NCBI RefSeq assembly: GCF_002754935.1
Contig: NZ_CP018092.1
Location: 2,524,501-2,588,500 of the forward strand
Reading direction: 5' to 3'
Length of the DNA stretch: 64,000 nt
From: Thermostichus lividus PCC 6715
Lineage (GTDB): Bacteria; Cyanobacteriota; Cyanobacteriia; Thermosynechococcales; Thermosynechococcaceae
In this document: positions 8,908 through 17,504 of the stretch, one piece after another
Numbering within the stretch: position 1 is the first letter of the stretch
Layout: every line of letters starts with the position of its first letter
Notes under the pieces: model-generated
Databases searched by the model: none
What the model was told of the DNA's origin: nothing
The model's input: the letters and a program-made list of their open reading frames with translations, nothing else
Program-made: the position numbers and the translations under genes

Positions 8908-10424
8908 TGGTTAGTCAACCCTTTCCTAGCATCGTCACTACCTCAGAAATGCAGGCGATCGAGGCAGCGATGTTTGCGGCTGGCTTACCGATCGCGGCTC
9001 TCATGGAAAAGGTGGGGCAGCGCCTCAGCGATCGTCTATGCTGCCTCTATCCGGTCACCACCCATCCCAAGGTGGGGGTGCTGGCCGGTCCTGGGCACAA
9101 TGGGGGTGATGCGTTGGTTGTGGCGCGGGAGTTGTGGCACCGGGGCTACACTGTAACGGTGTGGCAACCCTTTAGCCGCCTGAAACCCCTAACGGCGGAT
9201 CACGCCAAGTATGCCCGTTTTCTTGGCATTCCCTTCACTAGCGAGGTAGCTGAGCTAGCAACGGCCAACCTAATTGTGGATGGGGTGTTTGGCTTTGGGC
9301 TAGAGCGGTCTGTCAGTCATGAGCTAGGGGCTGCCTTTGCTCAGGTGAATCAGTGGTGTGTGCCGCGGCTGAGCATCGATGTGCCCTCTGGCCTGTGTAG
9401 CGATCGCGGGGCAGTGTTGGGGACAGCCATTCAAGCCACTCGCACCCTCTGTCTAGGCCTGTGGAAGCGGGGACTTCTGATGGATGAGGCGCTGCCGTGG
9501 GTGGGGGAGGCCGAACTCCTTGCCTTTGACATTCCTGCAACCGTCATTGATAACGTCCTAGGAACGATGCCGCGGCGCTATTGCCTCGATTCTCAGTGCT
9601 GGCAGCTGTTACCCCTCGCCAGATCCCCCATAACCCATAAGTATCGGCAGGGGCAACTGTTACTCATTGGCGGCTCGGCGCGCTTTGGTGGCAGTATTCT
9701 CCTCAGTGCCTTAGCAGCGCGCTGTACGGGGGTGGGGATGCTGGTGGTGGCAGTGCCCAACTCCTTAAAACCCTTGGTGCTTGCGCGGGTACCCGATGCC
9801 ATTGTGGTGGGCTGCCCAGAAACCAACACAGGCGCGATCGCCCACTTGCCAGCAGATTTAGATTTACAACGCGTTCAGGCGATCGCCTGTGGGCCGGGCT
9901 TAACCACTGCCGCCACAACCGTTATCGAACAGGTGTTAGCGGCGGGGATACCCACAGTACTGGATGCCGATGGTTTGAACATTTTAGCCGCCCTCTCCCC
10001 GTGGCCCTTGGCCGCACCGCTGGTGTTGACCCCTCACCTAGGGGAATTTCGGCGGCTCTTTCCCGACCTAAGTGCCGAGGGCGATCGCCTTGAGCAAGTA
10101 CAAGCGGCAGCCGCTCACAGCAATTGTCTTGTAGTCCTCAAAGGTGCACGCACCGCGATCGCCACCCCTGCTGGCAACCTGTGGATCAATCCCGCCAGTA
10201 CCCCTGCCCTTGCCCGTGGCGGCAGTGGCGATGTCCTCACTGGCCTCATTGGTGGTCTCTTGGCACAACAGGAGCTGCTGCACTCAACCCTTGGGGGCGT
10301 ATGGTGGCATGCCCAAGCAGGACTTGCAGCAGCCAAGCAGTGGACCACCTTAGGGGTGTATCCTGAGCGCCTTGTGGATGCGCTGCTACCGACCCTCAGC
10401 GCTAAAAAACCTGACTTTTTGTAG
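8907..10424 (+). CDS. nnrD: Bifunctional NAD(P)H-hydrate epimerase / dehydratase
   Basis: This protein of about 505 residues fuses two repair enzymes. The N-terminal epimerase domain (YjeF_N) has GPGHNGGDALVVAR near residue 60. The C-terminal ADP-dependent dehydratase domain has the ribokinase-like GSGDVLTGLIGG. Together they convert damaged R/S-NAD(P)HX back to NAD(P)H. The ATG at 8907 overlaps the anmK stop; an in-frame start at 8886 inside anmK is possible but less natural. Its 3' end overlaps the convergent Tic20 gene by 23 bp. Confidence 0.93.
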   Translation: MVSQPFPSIVTTSEMQAIEAAMFAAGLPIAALMEKVGQRLSDRLCCLYPVTTHPKVGVLAGPGHNGGDALVVARELWHRGYTVTVWQPFSRLKPLTADHAKYARFLGIPFTSEVAELATANLIVDGVFGFGLERSVSHELGAAFAQVNQWCVPRLSIDVPSGLCSDRGAVLGTAIQATRTLCLGLWKRGLLMDEALPWVGEAELLAFDIPATVIDNVLGTMPRRYCLDSQCWQLLPLARSPITHKYRQGQLLLIGGSARFGGSILLSALAARCTGVGMLVVAVPNSLKPLVLARVPDAIVVGCPETNTGAIAHLPADLDLQRVQAIACGPGLTTAATTVIEQVLAAGIPTVLDADGLNILAALSPWPLAAPLVLTPHLGEFRRLFPDLSAEGDRLEQVQAAAAHSNCLVVLKGARTAIATPAGNLWINPASTPALARGGSGDVLTGLIGGLLAQQELLHSTLGGVWWHAQAGLAAAKQWTTLGVYPERLVDALLPTLSAKKPDFL

Positions 10425-10875
10425 CATCAGAGAGGGTCGGAATTTCCGCATAAATGCCGCGAATAGACTGGACAACGGCAAAGATAACCCCTGCCACTGT
10501 TGCAATGAAAATAAAGTTAAACAATACCTTCATCAGCAGTTCAAAGCTGGCAACGCGGGTCAAAAGCTGTAGCACCAATTGCGCGATAAACAGGGCAATC
10601 CCCATCAGCATTGCCTGCATCGTGTTGTAGCGAATAAATAGACTAATGCGGGAATTGCGAACCACCAGCAGGTACAGCAGCATAAATACAATTAACCCCG
10701 CAAACGGAATGGAGTACAGTAGGGCAACAGGCAACACCACGATAAATAAAGCTTGCAGCGGCGGAAACATCTCAAAGAGGAACCCCCCCAACGGCATAAC
10801 GTAAAACAGGGGCAAGAGGTAGGCCAAGCAAGCAAAGATGCGATCGGGGATCGTTGTTGTGGCACGCCAAGTCAC
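10402..10875 (-). CDS. Tic20 family membrane protein
   Basis: The 157-residue protein starts MTWRATTTIPDRIFACLAYL and has four predicted hydrophobic helices. The DRIFACLAYLLPL opening and the SRISLFIRYNTMQAML segment after the second helix are typical of cyanobacterial Tic20/Ycf60 relatives. In plastids Tic20 belongs to the inner-envelope protein import machinery; the cyanobacterial role is unknown. It is convergent with nnrD, with a small 3' overlap. Confidence 0.8.
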   Translation of the reverse strand: MTWRATTTIPDRIFACLAYLLPLFYVMPLGGFLFEMFPPLQALFIVVLPVALLYSIPFAGLIVFMLLYLLVVRNSRISLFIRYNTMQAMLMGIALFIAQLVLQLLTRVASFELLMKVLFNFIFIATVAGVIFAVVQSIRGIYAEIPTLSDATKSQVF

Positions 10876-10894
10876 AATGTAGCCCTCACAATGA

Positions 10895-11122
10895 TTAGGT
10901 GTCTTGTTCTAGGGTAGCGGGCAAATCCGACACTTGAACTAGATGAAACCCCATCTGACAGCGAAACTGCTGACACCCCCGCTCTGAGGAACCATACACA
11001 GGGGCACCGCACCGCAATTGACCTTCTTTCCAGCGAGGTTGACCATGGCGATCGGCAAGGAGACAGGACTGGCAAACAGACTGTGACGGTAGAATATGAT
11101 TCTGGGTCAGGATCACTAGCAT
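10895..11122 (-). CDS. Small cysteine-rich conserved-type protein
   Basis: This 75-residue frame has cysteines at 17, 20, 38, 50 and 55 (CQSC near the N-terminus, then RCG and RGCQQFRC), which suggests a small zinc-binding or redox fold. It has no signal peptide or membrane helix. It lies just upstream of the Tic20 gene on the same strand, 19 bp apart, and may be co-transcribed. I do not recognise a named family; the cysteine pattern and the clean position between genes are the reasons for calling it. Confidence 0.55.
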   Translation of the reverse strand: MLVILTQNHILPSQSVCQSCLLADRHGQPRWKEGQLRCGAPVYGSSERGCQQFRCQMGFHLVQVSDLPATLEQDT

Positions 11123-11239
11123 GACAGACCTCCCGACAGAGCTTACGCTGCTGCTAGCTACTTATAAATCAGCTAAATCAGCGTAATTCTCATGTATGTA
11201 TTTTACCGCCTCTGAAGGGGCGACTCACTGCCACTGTGA

Positions 11240-11533
11240 TCAAGACGATCGGGACAAGCAGACGACAAACCCAAGCACTGGGTGCAGCGCTTGAACTAGG
11301 ACAAGAACCGCCAGCAGAAACGTAACAATTTTCGCCCAGAGGGGGCGTAAAGGGCAGTATAGAAAGCCACAAACTGCTAGTGCGCCTACAAGGACACTGC
11401 CAAAAACCTCAAGTAAGCCATAGGGCATCCCACAGATGCGGGTAGGTTGATAGTACACAGGCACCGCAAATAAAGCCACAACAAACGTAGCAACAGTCCA
11501 GCCAACCGCTATGAGGCTTTTGCGATGTGCCAT
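11240..11533 (-). CDS. Small membrane protein, unknown function
   Basis: The 97-residue frame starts MAHRKSLIAVGWTVATFVVALFAVP. It has three hydrophobic segments (about residues 8-25, 38-58 and 65-85), so it is probably an inner-membrane protein with a short basic N-terminus. An AGGAGCAAAAAG-type ribosome site lies upstream. It sits 22 bp downstream of the end of livG on the same strand and could be the last gene of that transcript. No family is recognised. Confidence 0.5.
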   Translation of the reverse strand: MAHRKSLIAVGWTVATFVVALFAVPVYYQPTRICGMPYGLLEVFGSVLVGALAVCGFLYCPLRPLWAKIVTFLLAVLVLVQALHPVLGFVVCLSRSS

Positions 11534-11554
11534 CTTTTTGCTCCTGATGCCAAA

Positions 11555-12370
11555 TCACTGTCCTAGGTACGCTCTCAAGACATCAGGATTCGTTTGAATC
11601 TCACTGGGAGAGCCATTCGCAAGGTTTTTACCTTCTGCCAATACCCAGATGTGATGACACAAAGACATTATGACATCCATATTGTGCTCAATAATCAGGA
11701 AGGTGACACCATCCTGTTGATTCCACTGAAGAATATACTCACAGATTTGATTAATGAGGGTAGGGTTAACACCAGCCGCTGGCTCGTCCAACAGAACAAG
11801 CCGCGGGCGATGCATCATCACCCGTGCCATTTCCAAGAGTTTGCGCTGACCACCGGAAAGGGCACCGGCATAGTCATTGGCTTTAGCTGCTAGTCCAACA
11901 GACTCTAAAAGATGCCAAGCACGCTGCCGTAACTCTTGTTCTTCTTGGCGAATGCGCAGGGGCTTGAGCCAACTATTCCAGAATTGTTCACCGGTTTGCC
12001 GGGGAGCCGCCAAGAGCATATTTTCTAGAACCGACAGCCGGGACAGTACCCGCGGTACCTGAAAGGTGCGCAGTAGCCCCTGCAGCGCCACTTGGTGGGG
12101 GGGTAAATGGCTAATGGGTTCACCGTCAAAGATCACCCGGCCTTGATCGGGGGGAATAAAATTGCAAAGCAGGTTAAAGAGCGTTGTTTTGCCTGCGCCG
12201 TTGGGACCAATCAGACCCGTGATACTATTGCGAGCCACTGAAATTTCGGCATGATCGACGGCATGAATGCCTCCAAAGCACTTGCACAATCCCGTTGCCA
12301 CCAGCAGGTTGGGGTCAGGTGACTGAGTGACTCCACTGGAAACAGGTGCAATGGATGGTTCATCGACCAA
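11555..12370 (-). CDS. livG: Branched-chain/neutral amino-acid ABC transporter ATPase, LivG type
   Basis: The 271-residue ATPase has Walker A GPNGAGKTT, signature LSGGQRKLLEMAR and Walker B LVLLDEPAAGV. The LivG-specific segment LLRTFQVPRVLSRLSVLENMLLA follows the Q-loop, and the C-terminus ends in ...VLRAYLGQ. It energises import of neutral or branched amino acids with LivM, LivH, LivF and a binding protein (Nat-type system in cyanobacteria). Its start overlaps the livM end by 11 bp. LivF is 7.5 kb away; LivH and the binding protein are not in the window. Confidence 0.9.
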   Translation of the reverse strand: MVDEPSIAPVSSGVTQSPDPNLLVATGLCKCFGGIHAVDHAEISVARNSITGLIGPNGAGKTTLFNLLCNFIPPDQGRVIFDGEPISHLPPHQVALQGLLRTFQVPRVLSRLSVLENMLLAAPRQTGEQFWNSWLKPLRIRQEEQELRQRAWHLLESVGLAAKANDYAGALSGGQRKLLEMARVMMHRPRLVLLDEPAAGVNPTLINQICEYILQWNQQDGVTFLIIEHNMDVIMSLCHHIWVLAEGKNLANGSPSEIQTNPDVLRAYLGQ

Positions 12371-13645
12371 GGCTGAGTTCCTCCTTTTTGCCCAAAATAC
12401 CCTGTGGTCGCCACATCATCAAGAGGATCAAGAGCACACCAATGAGCATCATCCGCAAGGCTTCGAGGCGACCCCCATCTAGGGGAATAAAGCGTGTTAA
12501 GGCAGTATAGGCCCAAAACAGAGTGGCACCTAAGAGGGTACCCATATTATTGCCAGCACCGCCGAGCACCACAATAGTCCATGCCTGAAAAGTAATGAGG
12601 GAAACAAAGCCATCGGGGTTCACAAAGGTCAGTTGCCACGCATAAAATGACCCCGCTACTGCCGCGATCGCCCCTCCCAGCATCAAGGACTGCATTTTAT
12701 ACGCAAACACGTTTTTACCCAGCGCCTTGGCCACCTCTTCATCTTCACGAATGGCTTTGAGCACTCGTCCCCACGGAGAATGGATCCAGCGCTCCAATTG
12801 CCACACCACAATCGCTAGCACCAACACTAACAACCACAGCAGGCCAGCCCGATAGCTAAAATCCCACAGGCCAACGGTTAAGGCTTGCACCACCAGTCCC
12901 ACCAGCGCTGCCGCTAAGGTATTTAAGCCTATGGGCACGATTGGAACCCCACGCCATTGACTACCCAACAGCGCGATCGCCCCGCCAAGGGTGATCAGGG
13001 TGACCACCAACGGTGCTATAGCAAGGCCACGCCCTAAACTCAGTGGTTCAAGGGTCAGCCACAACCCCACAGACCCCGCAACCAGTAGAGCAGCGTAGGC
13101 AGGTAGTCCCCAAGGGGGGAGCGATCGCCCCCGACTGTACTGGCGCTCTAACCACTGCCACCACTGCACTGCTGCGGCCACCACTACCCCCAGAAAATGG
13201 CAATCATCCCCAGCTTAGTCGGCAGATTCGGCTCAAACTGTGCCAAAGGTAACGGAAAGCCATAGACCCCCCGCCCACCCCGGGTCAGCCAATCTTCATT
13301 CAGGGCAACCAGACGGACAATTTCCGCCATCCCAATTGTGACAATGGCCAAATAATCCTCCCGTAGGCGCAGGGTAGCAATCCCCATCACAAACCCCAGC
13401 CCCATTGCCAGAATCACACCTGCTAGAACCGCAAAGAGCATCGGCACCCCAGCAATCCCCAGCAAAATCGTGGTGTAGGAGCCTAAGGCCAAAAACCCCA
13501 CATGGCCAAAGTTAATCAGCCCTGTGTAGCCCCACTGTAAATTTAAGCCCAAACTAAAGAGGGCAAAGGTTGCGGTAAAGATACCCAAGGAAATTAGATA
13601 GCCAACCATGTGTTGCGATAGATGACTCAGTGAAGATGAGCTCAA
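12360..13645 (-). pseudogene. livM: Amino-acid ABC transporter permease, LivM type, frameshifted
   Basis: Two consecutive frames make one LivM permease. Codons 1-153 (from 13645) carry the first helices with WGYTGLINFGHVGFLALGSY, a hallmark of the family. The second frame (13184-12360) carries the rest, including EEVAKALGKNVFAYK and NNMGTLLGATLFWAY. The break falls on a run of five Gs (13187-13191). One more G would read ...FWGVVVAAAVQWW and join both halves into about 427 residues. So this is a 1-nt deletion, a sequencing error or slippage. It is followed by livG with an 11-bp overlap, as in an operon. Confidence 0.82.
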
Positions 13646-13789
13646 ATTACCACAGTTAAGAGAGGCTGCGGCTGTTGAAAATCTGGTCGCGGATGTTTAG
13701 CAAAAATTTAAGGCAAGGTGCAGTCTAGGTTACCCTGCGGGCTAAAGGTCTCCCCCTATAGTGAGTAGTAAGTTTTGCAGGTTGCTTCC

Positions 13790-15226
13790 ATGACCTTCTC
13801 CTTTCGTCGGACAAAAATTGTCGCCACCATCGGACCTGCCAGCCGCTCCCGCGACATCATCGCGCAACTGCTCGCGGCGGGGATGAGTGTAGCGCGGCTG
13901 AACTTCTCCCATGGCGATTATCGCGATCATGCCGAAACTATTACCCTACTGCGGCAGGTGGCGAATGAGCAGGCAACCCCCCTAACGCTGCTCCAAGATC
14001 TGCAAGGCCCCAAAATTCGGGTCGGACAGCTACCATCCGGCTCTGTTGAACTGGTGGAAGGGGCGCAGGTTAATTTATTGCCCTTAGCAGAAGCAACGGA
14101 GAGCACCAGCGGCATTGGGATTGACTACCCCTACCTTGCTGAAGAAGCTCAGCCCGGAATGCAGGTGCTGCTCGATGATGGGTTAATGGAATTAGTGGTG
14201 GAAGCCGTTGCCGAAAAGGTAGTAACCTGTCGGGTGGTGCAGGGCGGTACCCTCAAAAGTCGCAAAGGGGTCAATTTACCCGACTTAAACCTGCGGTTGC
14301 CATCCCTAACGGAAAAAGATCGGCAGGATATTCTCTTTGGTATTGCCCAAGGGGTAGATATTATTTCCCTTAGTTTTGTGCGCCGTGCAGAAGATTTGTG
14401 GGAATTGCGGGAATTCTTGGCGGCTCATGGTGCCAGTGATATGCCCATCTTGGCTAAAATTGAAAAGCCTCAAGCCGTAGAAAACCTAACGGCGATTTTG
14501 GGGGTTGCCGATGCCATTATGGTGGCTCGCGGTGATCTGGGGGTGGAAATGCGGGTGGAAAAAGTACCGCTGCTGCAAAAACAAATTATCCGTGAGTGTA
14601 ACTACCGCTCTATTCCCGTCATTACTGCCACGCAAATGCTGGAGAGTATGATCCACAACCCCCGTCCGACCCGTGCCGAAGTCAGTGATGTTGCCAATGC
14701 CATTTTGGATGGTACCGATGCAGTGATGCTCTCAGGGGAGTCGGCCGTGGGAGCGTTTCCGGTGCGCGCCGTCCAGATGCTAGCGCGCATTGCTGCGGAT
14801 GTGGAACCTCAGTTAAATTTTGAAAATATGCCCGCCTACCGCAATGATGAAACCCATGCCCTAGGTGAGGCGCTATCTACGATTGATAATATTTTGGAGT
14901 TGAAGGCGATCGCCTGCTTTACGGAAACCGGATACACCGCCACAATTGCTTCTGGTGAGCGCGTTAAGTGCATTATTGTAGCCTTTACCGATCGCCCACG
15001 GGTCTATCACTGGATGAACTTACTCTGGGGGGTCAAACCGATTTTGCTTGACACCTTGCCCCTGACCTTTGAAGGCATGATTGCCACTGCCGAAGCCCAG
15101 CTCCAAGAACGTGGCATAGCCGCCACAGGGGAGAAAATTTTGATCATGGCGGGTCTCCCTGCCCAAACTCCCCAAGGAACAAATTTCCTTAAAATTCATA
15201 CCATGGGAGGCGCAAGTCAGTCCTGA
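13790..15226 (+). CDS. pyk: Pyruvate kinase
   Basis: The protein of 478 residues starts MTFSFRRTKIVATIGPASRS and contains ARLNFSHGD, LAKIEKPQAVENL, the active-site segment VARGDLGVEM and TATQMLESM. A C-terminal allosteric domain follows. It converts PEP and ADP to pyruvate and ATP, the last step of glycolysis. I prefer the ATG at 13790; a TTG at 13775 is in frame but would add an atypical leader. It is divergent from livM with 144 bp between them. An element remnant lies 60 bp downstream. Confidence 0.95.
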   Translation: MTFSFRRTKIVATIGPASRSRDIIAQLLAAGMSVARLNFSHGDYRDHAETITLLRQVANEQATPLTLLQDLQGPKIRVGQLPSGSVELVEGAQVNLLPLAEATESTSGIGIDYPYLAEEAQPGMQVLLDDGLMELVVEAVAEKVVTCRVVQGGTLKSRKGVNLPDLNLRLPSLTEKDRQDILFGIAQGVDIISLSFVRRAEDLWELREFLAAHGASDMPILAKIEKPQAVENLTAILGVADAIMVARGDLGVEMRVEKVPLLQKQIIRECNYRSIPVITATQMLESMIHNPRPTRAEVSDVANAILDGTDAVMLSGESAVGAFPVRAVQMLARIAADVEPQLNFENMPAYRNDETHALGEALSTIDNILELKAIACFTETGYTATIASGERVKCIIVAFTDRPRVYHWMNLLWGVKPILLDTLPLTFEGMIATAEAQLQERGIAATGEKILIMAGLPAQTPQGTNFLKIHTMGGASQS

Positions 15227-15286
15227 GTTAACAAGGATCATTCTTAGAGTAGCCCCATAAGCCATGGCCTTCAGGAGAAATAAGCA

Positions 15287-15333
15287 GTAAACTACTCCCA
15301 GCTAAAGCAGGGAGCTTTTAGTAGCCCTGCAGT
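15287..15333 (-). repeat. Solo right end of the TTCAC-targeting tnpB/miniature element family
   Basis: The minus strand reads GGGCTACTAAAAGCTCCC, then a hairpin around CTGCTTTAGCTGGGAG, and ends AGTTTAC. It is nearly identical to the right ends of the 222-bp elements at 20794 and 36683. No left end is present. Its inner edge abuts the truncated cas3 fragment, so a larger insertion or deletion took place here. Confidence 0.7.
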
Positions 15334-15643
15334 GACGACCTTACTTGATGAATTGGGCGATGGATTAATCAAGCGGTTTGGGCTATCTCAGGATTTTGCA
15401 ACCCTGCGGGCTACGGCGCGGCTGGCGGCGTTTCTTCATGACTTGGGTAAGGCCAATGACCATTTTCAAGCGGTGGTTCGCGGGTTCAAGAAACCAATGG
15501 ACAATCCACAACTGATGCGACATGAGGCGCTATCGGTCTTGTTGGCCTGGGAATTGAGAGATTGGTTATCGACAGGGGAGGGGGATCTGATGGTGGCGAT
15601 CGCCGCTGCGGGTGCCTCTACCTTTGATGCCGTAAGGCGTTGA
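15332..15643 (+). pseudogene. Cas3'' HD-nuclease domain remnant A (truncated both ends)
   Basis: The 103-codon frame holds ARLAAFLHDLGKANDHFQ, the HD metal-binding motif of CRISPR Cas3'' nucleases, then MRHEALSVLLAW. The conserved start that normally precedes the HD is lost where the IS right end begins. The frame stops after ASTFDAVRR, long before a helicase domain. No other cas gene or CRISPR array is in the window. It is a fossil of a CRISPR-Cas locus, distinct in sequence from remnant B at 32519. The GTG at 15332 is only the first available start. Confidence 0.65.
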
Positions 15644-15919
15644 GCACGTTGTTTATTTATTGTTGTTCCTAACACTACTACTGCCCCAGTACCAATTTTA
15701 TACCCTCCCGCCGTTTATCCTCCTGTATTTCCTCCTACCATGCAAACAGGAAATCCAGTAGCATATCAGGTGATGGCACAAAATGGTTTGATGCCTGTTG
15801 CCTGTATGCCCGGAACAGTGATGATCCAAAGTATGAGTTATCCCGGCTATCCTCCATCGCCTCCTATGTGTGCTTACCCAACGCCTTACATTCCTGCGGG
15901 CAACTACTATATCCATTAG
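15644..15919 (+). pseudogene. Proline/tyrosine-rich C-terminal fragment, unknown protein
   Basis: Directly after the TGA of the cas3 remnant, the same frame stays open for 91 codons to a TAG. It reads as a low-complexity tail with VPILYPPAVYPPVFPPTM, then MSYPGYPPSPPM and a final GNYYIH. The composition is unlike the neighbouring genes, which suggests the tail of another protein whose 5' part was deleted when the cas3 fragment was joined to it. An internal ATG at 15739 could start a 59-residue product. No family is recognised. Confidence 0.4.
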
Positions 15920-15962
15920 AGGTTGGGCTGGGGGGTATCGGATAGGAGCCGGTTGTTGAGCT

Positions 15963-16301
15963 ATGGCGAGTATCTATCAGTACTGTGTTGTCATTGTAAC
16001 CACTGCTACAGAGGCGGACGCAACACTGTTAGCTCAGCAACTGGTGCAAGCTCGGCTCGCTGCCTGTGTACAAATTTATCCTATTCAGTCGATGTATCGC
16101 TGGCAGGGAGAGGTTCATCAGGACAGGGAGTGGCAATTGCTCATTAAAACCCGCTATGCTCTGTTTCCGCAGGTGCGCGATCGCCTTCAGGAGTGGCACT
16201 CCTACGAGGTTCCAGAAATCATTGCCCTGCCTATCATTGCAGGTTCATCTGCCTATCTGGGTTGGCTGGAGGCGGAAACACAGGTGCCCCCCACAGAGTA
16301 A
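15963..16301 (+). CDS. cutA: CutA1 divalent-cation tolerance family protein
   Basis: The 112-residue protein matches CutA1 along its length, with YCVVIVTTATEADA, ARLAACVQIYPIQSMYRWQGEV and YEVPEIIALPI. CutA1 forms very stable trimers and has been linked to copper tolerance, although its molecular role is unsettled. The ATG at 15963 is preceded by GGAG-like sequence. The next gene starts 18 bp after the stop. Confidence 0.92.
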   Translation: MASIYQYCVVIVTTATEADATLLAQQLVQARLAACVQIYPIQSMYRWQGEVHQDREWQLLIKTRYALFPQVRDRLQEWHSYEVPEIIALPIIAGSSAYLGWLEAETQVPPTE

Positions 16302-16319
16302 ACAGAGTATAATAGCGCA

Positions 16320-17501
16320 ATGGTTTCTCTTGCCCGTAAAAACCTGTTAGAGGACTTTAGCCGCTTTTTGGTGGCTCAACTGGGGATTACCTTTGCGGTC
16401 AGCCTAGTCACGATTCAAGCAGGCTTACTGGAGGGCTTTGGCCGTTCGGCAACCCTGCTCATTAACCAAAGCGAGGCAGATGTTTGGATTGCCTCCAGTG
16501 AGCTACGCTACTTTGGCTTAACATTGCCCATTGAGTATCAAACGGTCATTGATGCCAAATCGGTGGAGGGTGTAGCCTCAGCGGAGCCTCTGCTGATGCA
16601 GTCTGCCATTTGGCGGCGATCTGAAACAGCTAATATTGATCCGGTACAGATCATCGGTCTTGAACCTACAGGCTCATTACTGCCGTTGCGGACGGTAGCT
16701 GGCGCTTCGGTAACAGAATTAGAAAAGCCCTACACCGTGCTGGTGGATCAAATTGACCTCGATGCCCTATCAATTACTGCCCTAGACCAAACAGCTAAGA
16801 TTAATAACTATCCAGCGGTGGTGCTGGGCTGGACGCGGGGGGTTAAGTCCATTGTGTCGAGTCCTTATGTTTTTACATCGTTAGAAACAGCAAACCTGTA
16901 CCTGAACTTTCCCCGTTTTGATGAGAAGGAGCCGCCTCCTACCTTTTTGCCCTTGATTGAACCCAGCAGCCGCATTACCTACGTGATGGTCAAAGCGTCT
17001 CCAGAGACTAGCTTGGCTGACCTGAAGCAGCGCCTCAAGGCAGCTTTACCTAACCATACAGTGCTCAGTTCGGCGGAGCTGAAACTGCTGACTCGGCGCT
17101 ATTGGTTGGCCAGCACCAGTGTTGGCTTTATTTTGGGGCTTGGGGCAGGTGTTGGGATGATTGTGGGTGTGGTGATTGTGAGTCAGATTCTGTACTCCTC
17201 TGTGAGCGATCGCCTACAGGAGTATGGCACCCTTAAGGCGATGGGTGCTTCTGACTGGTACCTATACCGGATTATCATTGAGCAGGCATTGTGGATGGCG
17301 GTGCTTGGCTATTTGCCCGGCTTGGGGCTATGTTTGGGTCTAGGGATGTGGACCATGCAGGCACGGGCTATTCAAATTATTATTACGCCGCAGCTTGCGA
17401 TCGCGGTTTTTAGTACTACGGTGGTGATGTGTGTCAGTGCATCACTGTTAGCTGTGCAAAAGGTGATGCGTCTCGACCCCGCCCAAGTGTTTCGAGCGTA
17501 A
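16320..17501 (+). CDS. FtsX-like ABC exporter permease, DevC type
   Basis: The 393-residue protein has an N-terminal membrane helix (about 15-40), a large extracytoplasmic domain (about 45-260) and three C-terminal helices with the FtsX-like signature RLQEYGTLKAMGASDWYLY. This layout and the N-terminus MVSLARKNLLEDFSRFLVAQ match the DevC/MacB permeases used with a DevA-like ATPase and a DevB-like membrane-fusion protein. No such partners lie next to it. GH57 starts 3 bp after the stop, so the two are likely one transcript. Confidence 0.82.
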   Translation: MVSLARKNLLEDFSRFLVAQLGITFAVSLVTIQAGLLEGFGRSATLLINQSEADVWIASSELRYFGLTLPIEYQTVIDAKSVEGVASAEPLLMQSAIWRRSETANIDPVQIIGLEPTGSLLPLRTVAGASVTELEKPYTVLVDQIDLDALSITALDQTAKINNYPAVVLGWTRGVKSIVSSPYVFTSLETANLYLNFPRFDEKEPPPTFLPLIEPSSRITYVMVKASPETSLADLKQRLKAALPNHTVLSSAELKLLTRRYWLASTSVGFILGLGAGVGMIVGVVIVSQILYSSVSDRLQEYGTLKAMGASDWYLYRIIIEQALWMAVLGYLPGLGLCLGLGMWTMQARAIQIIITPQLAIAVFSTTVVMCVSASLLAVQKVMRLDPAQVFRA

Positions 17502-17504
17502 GTC

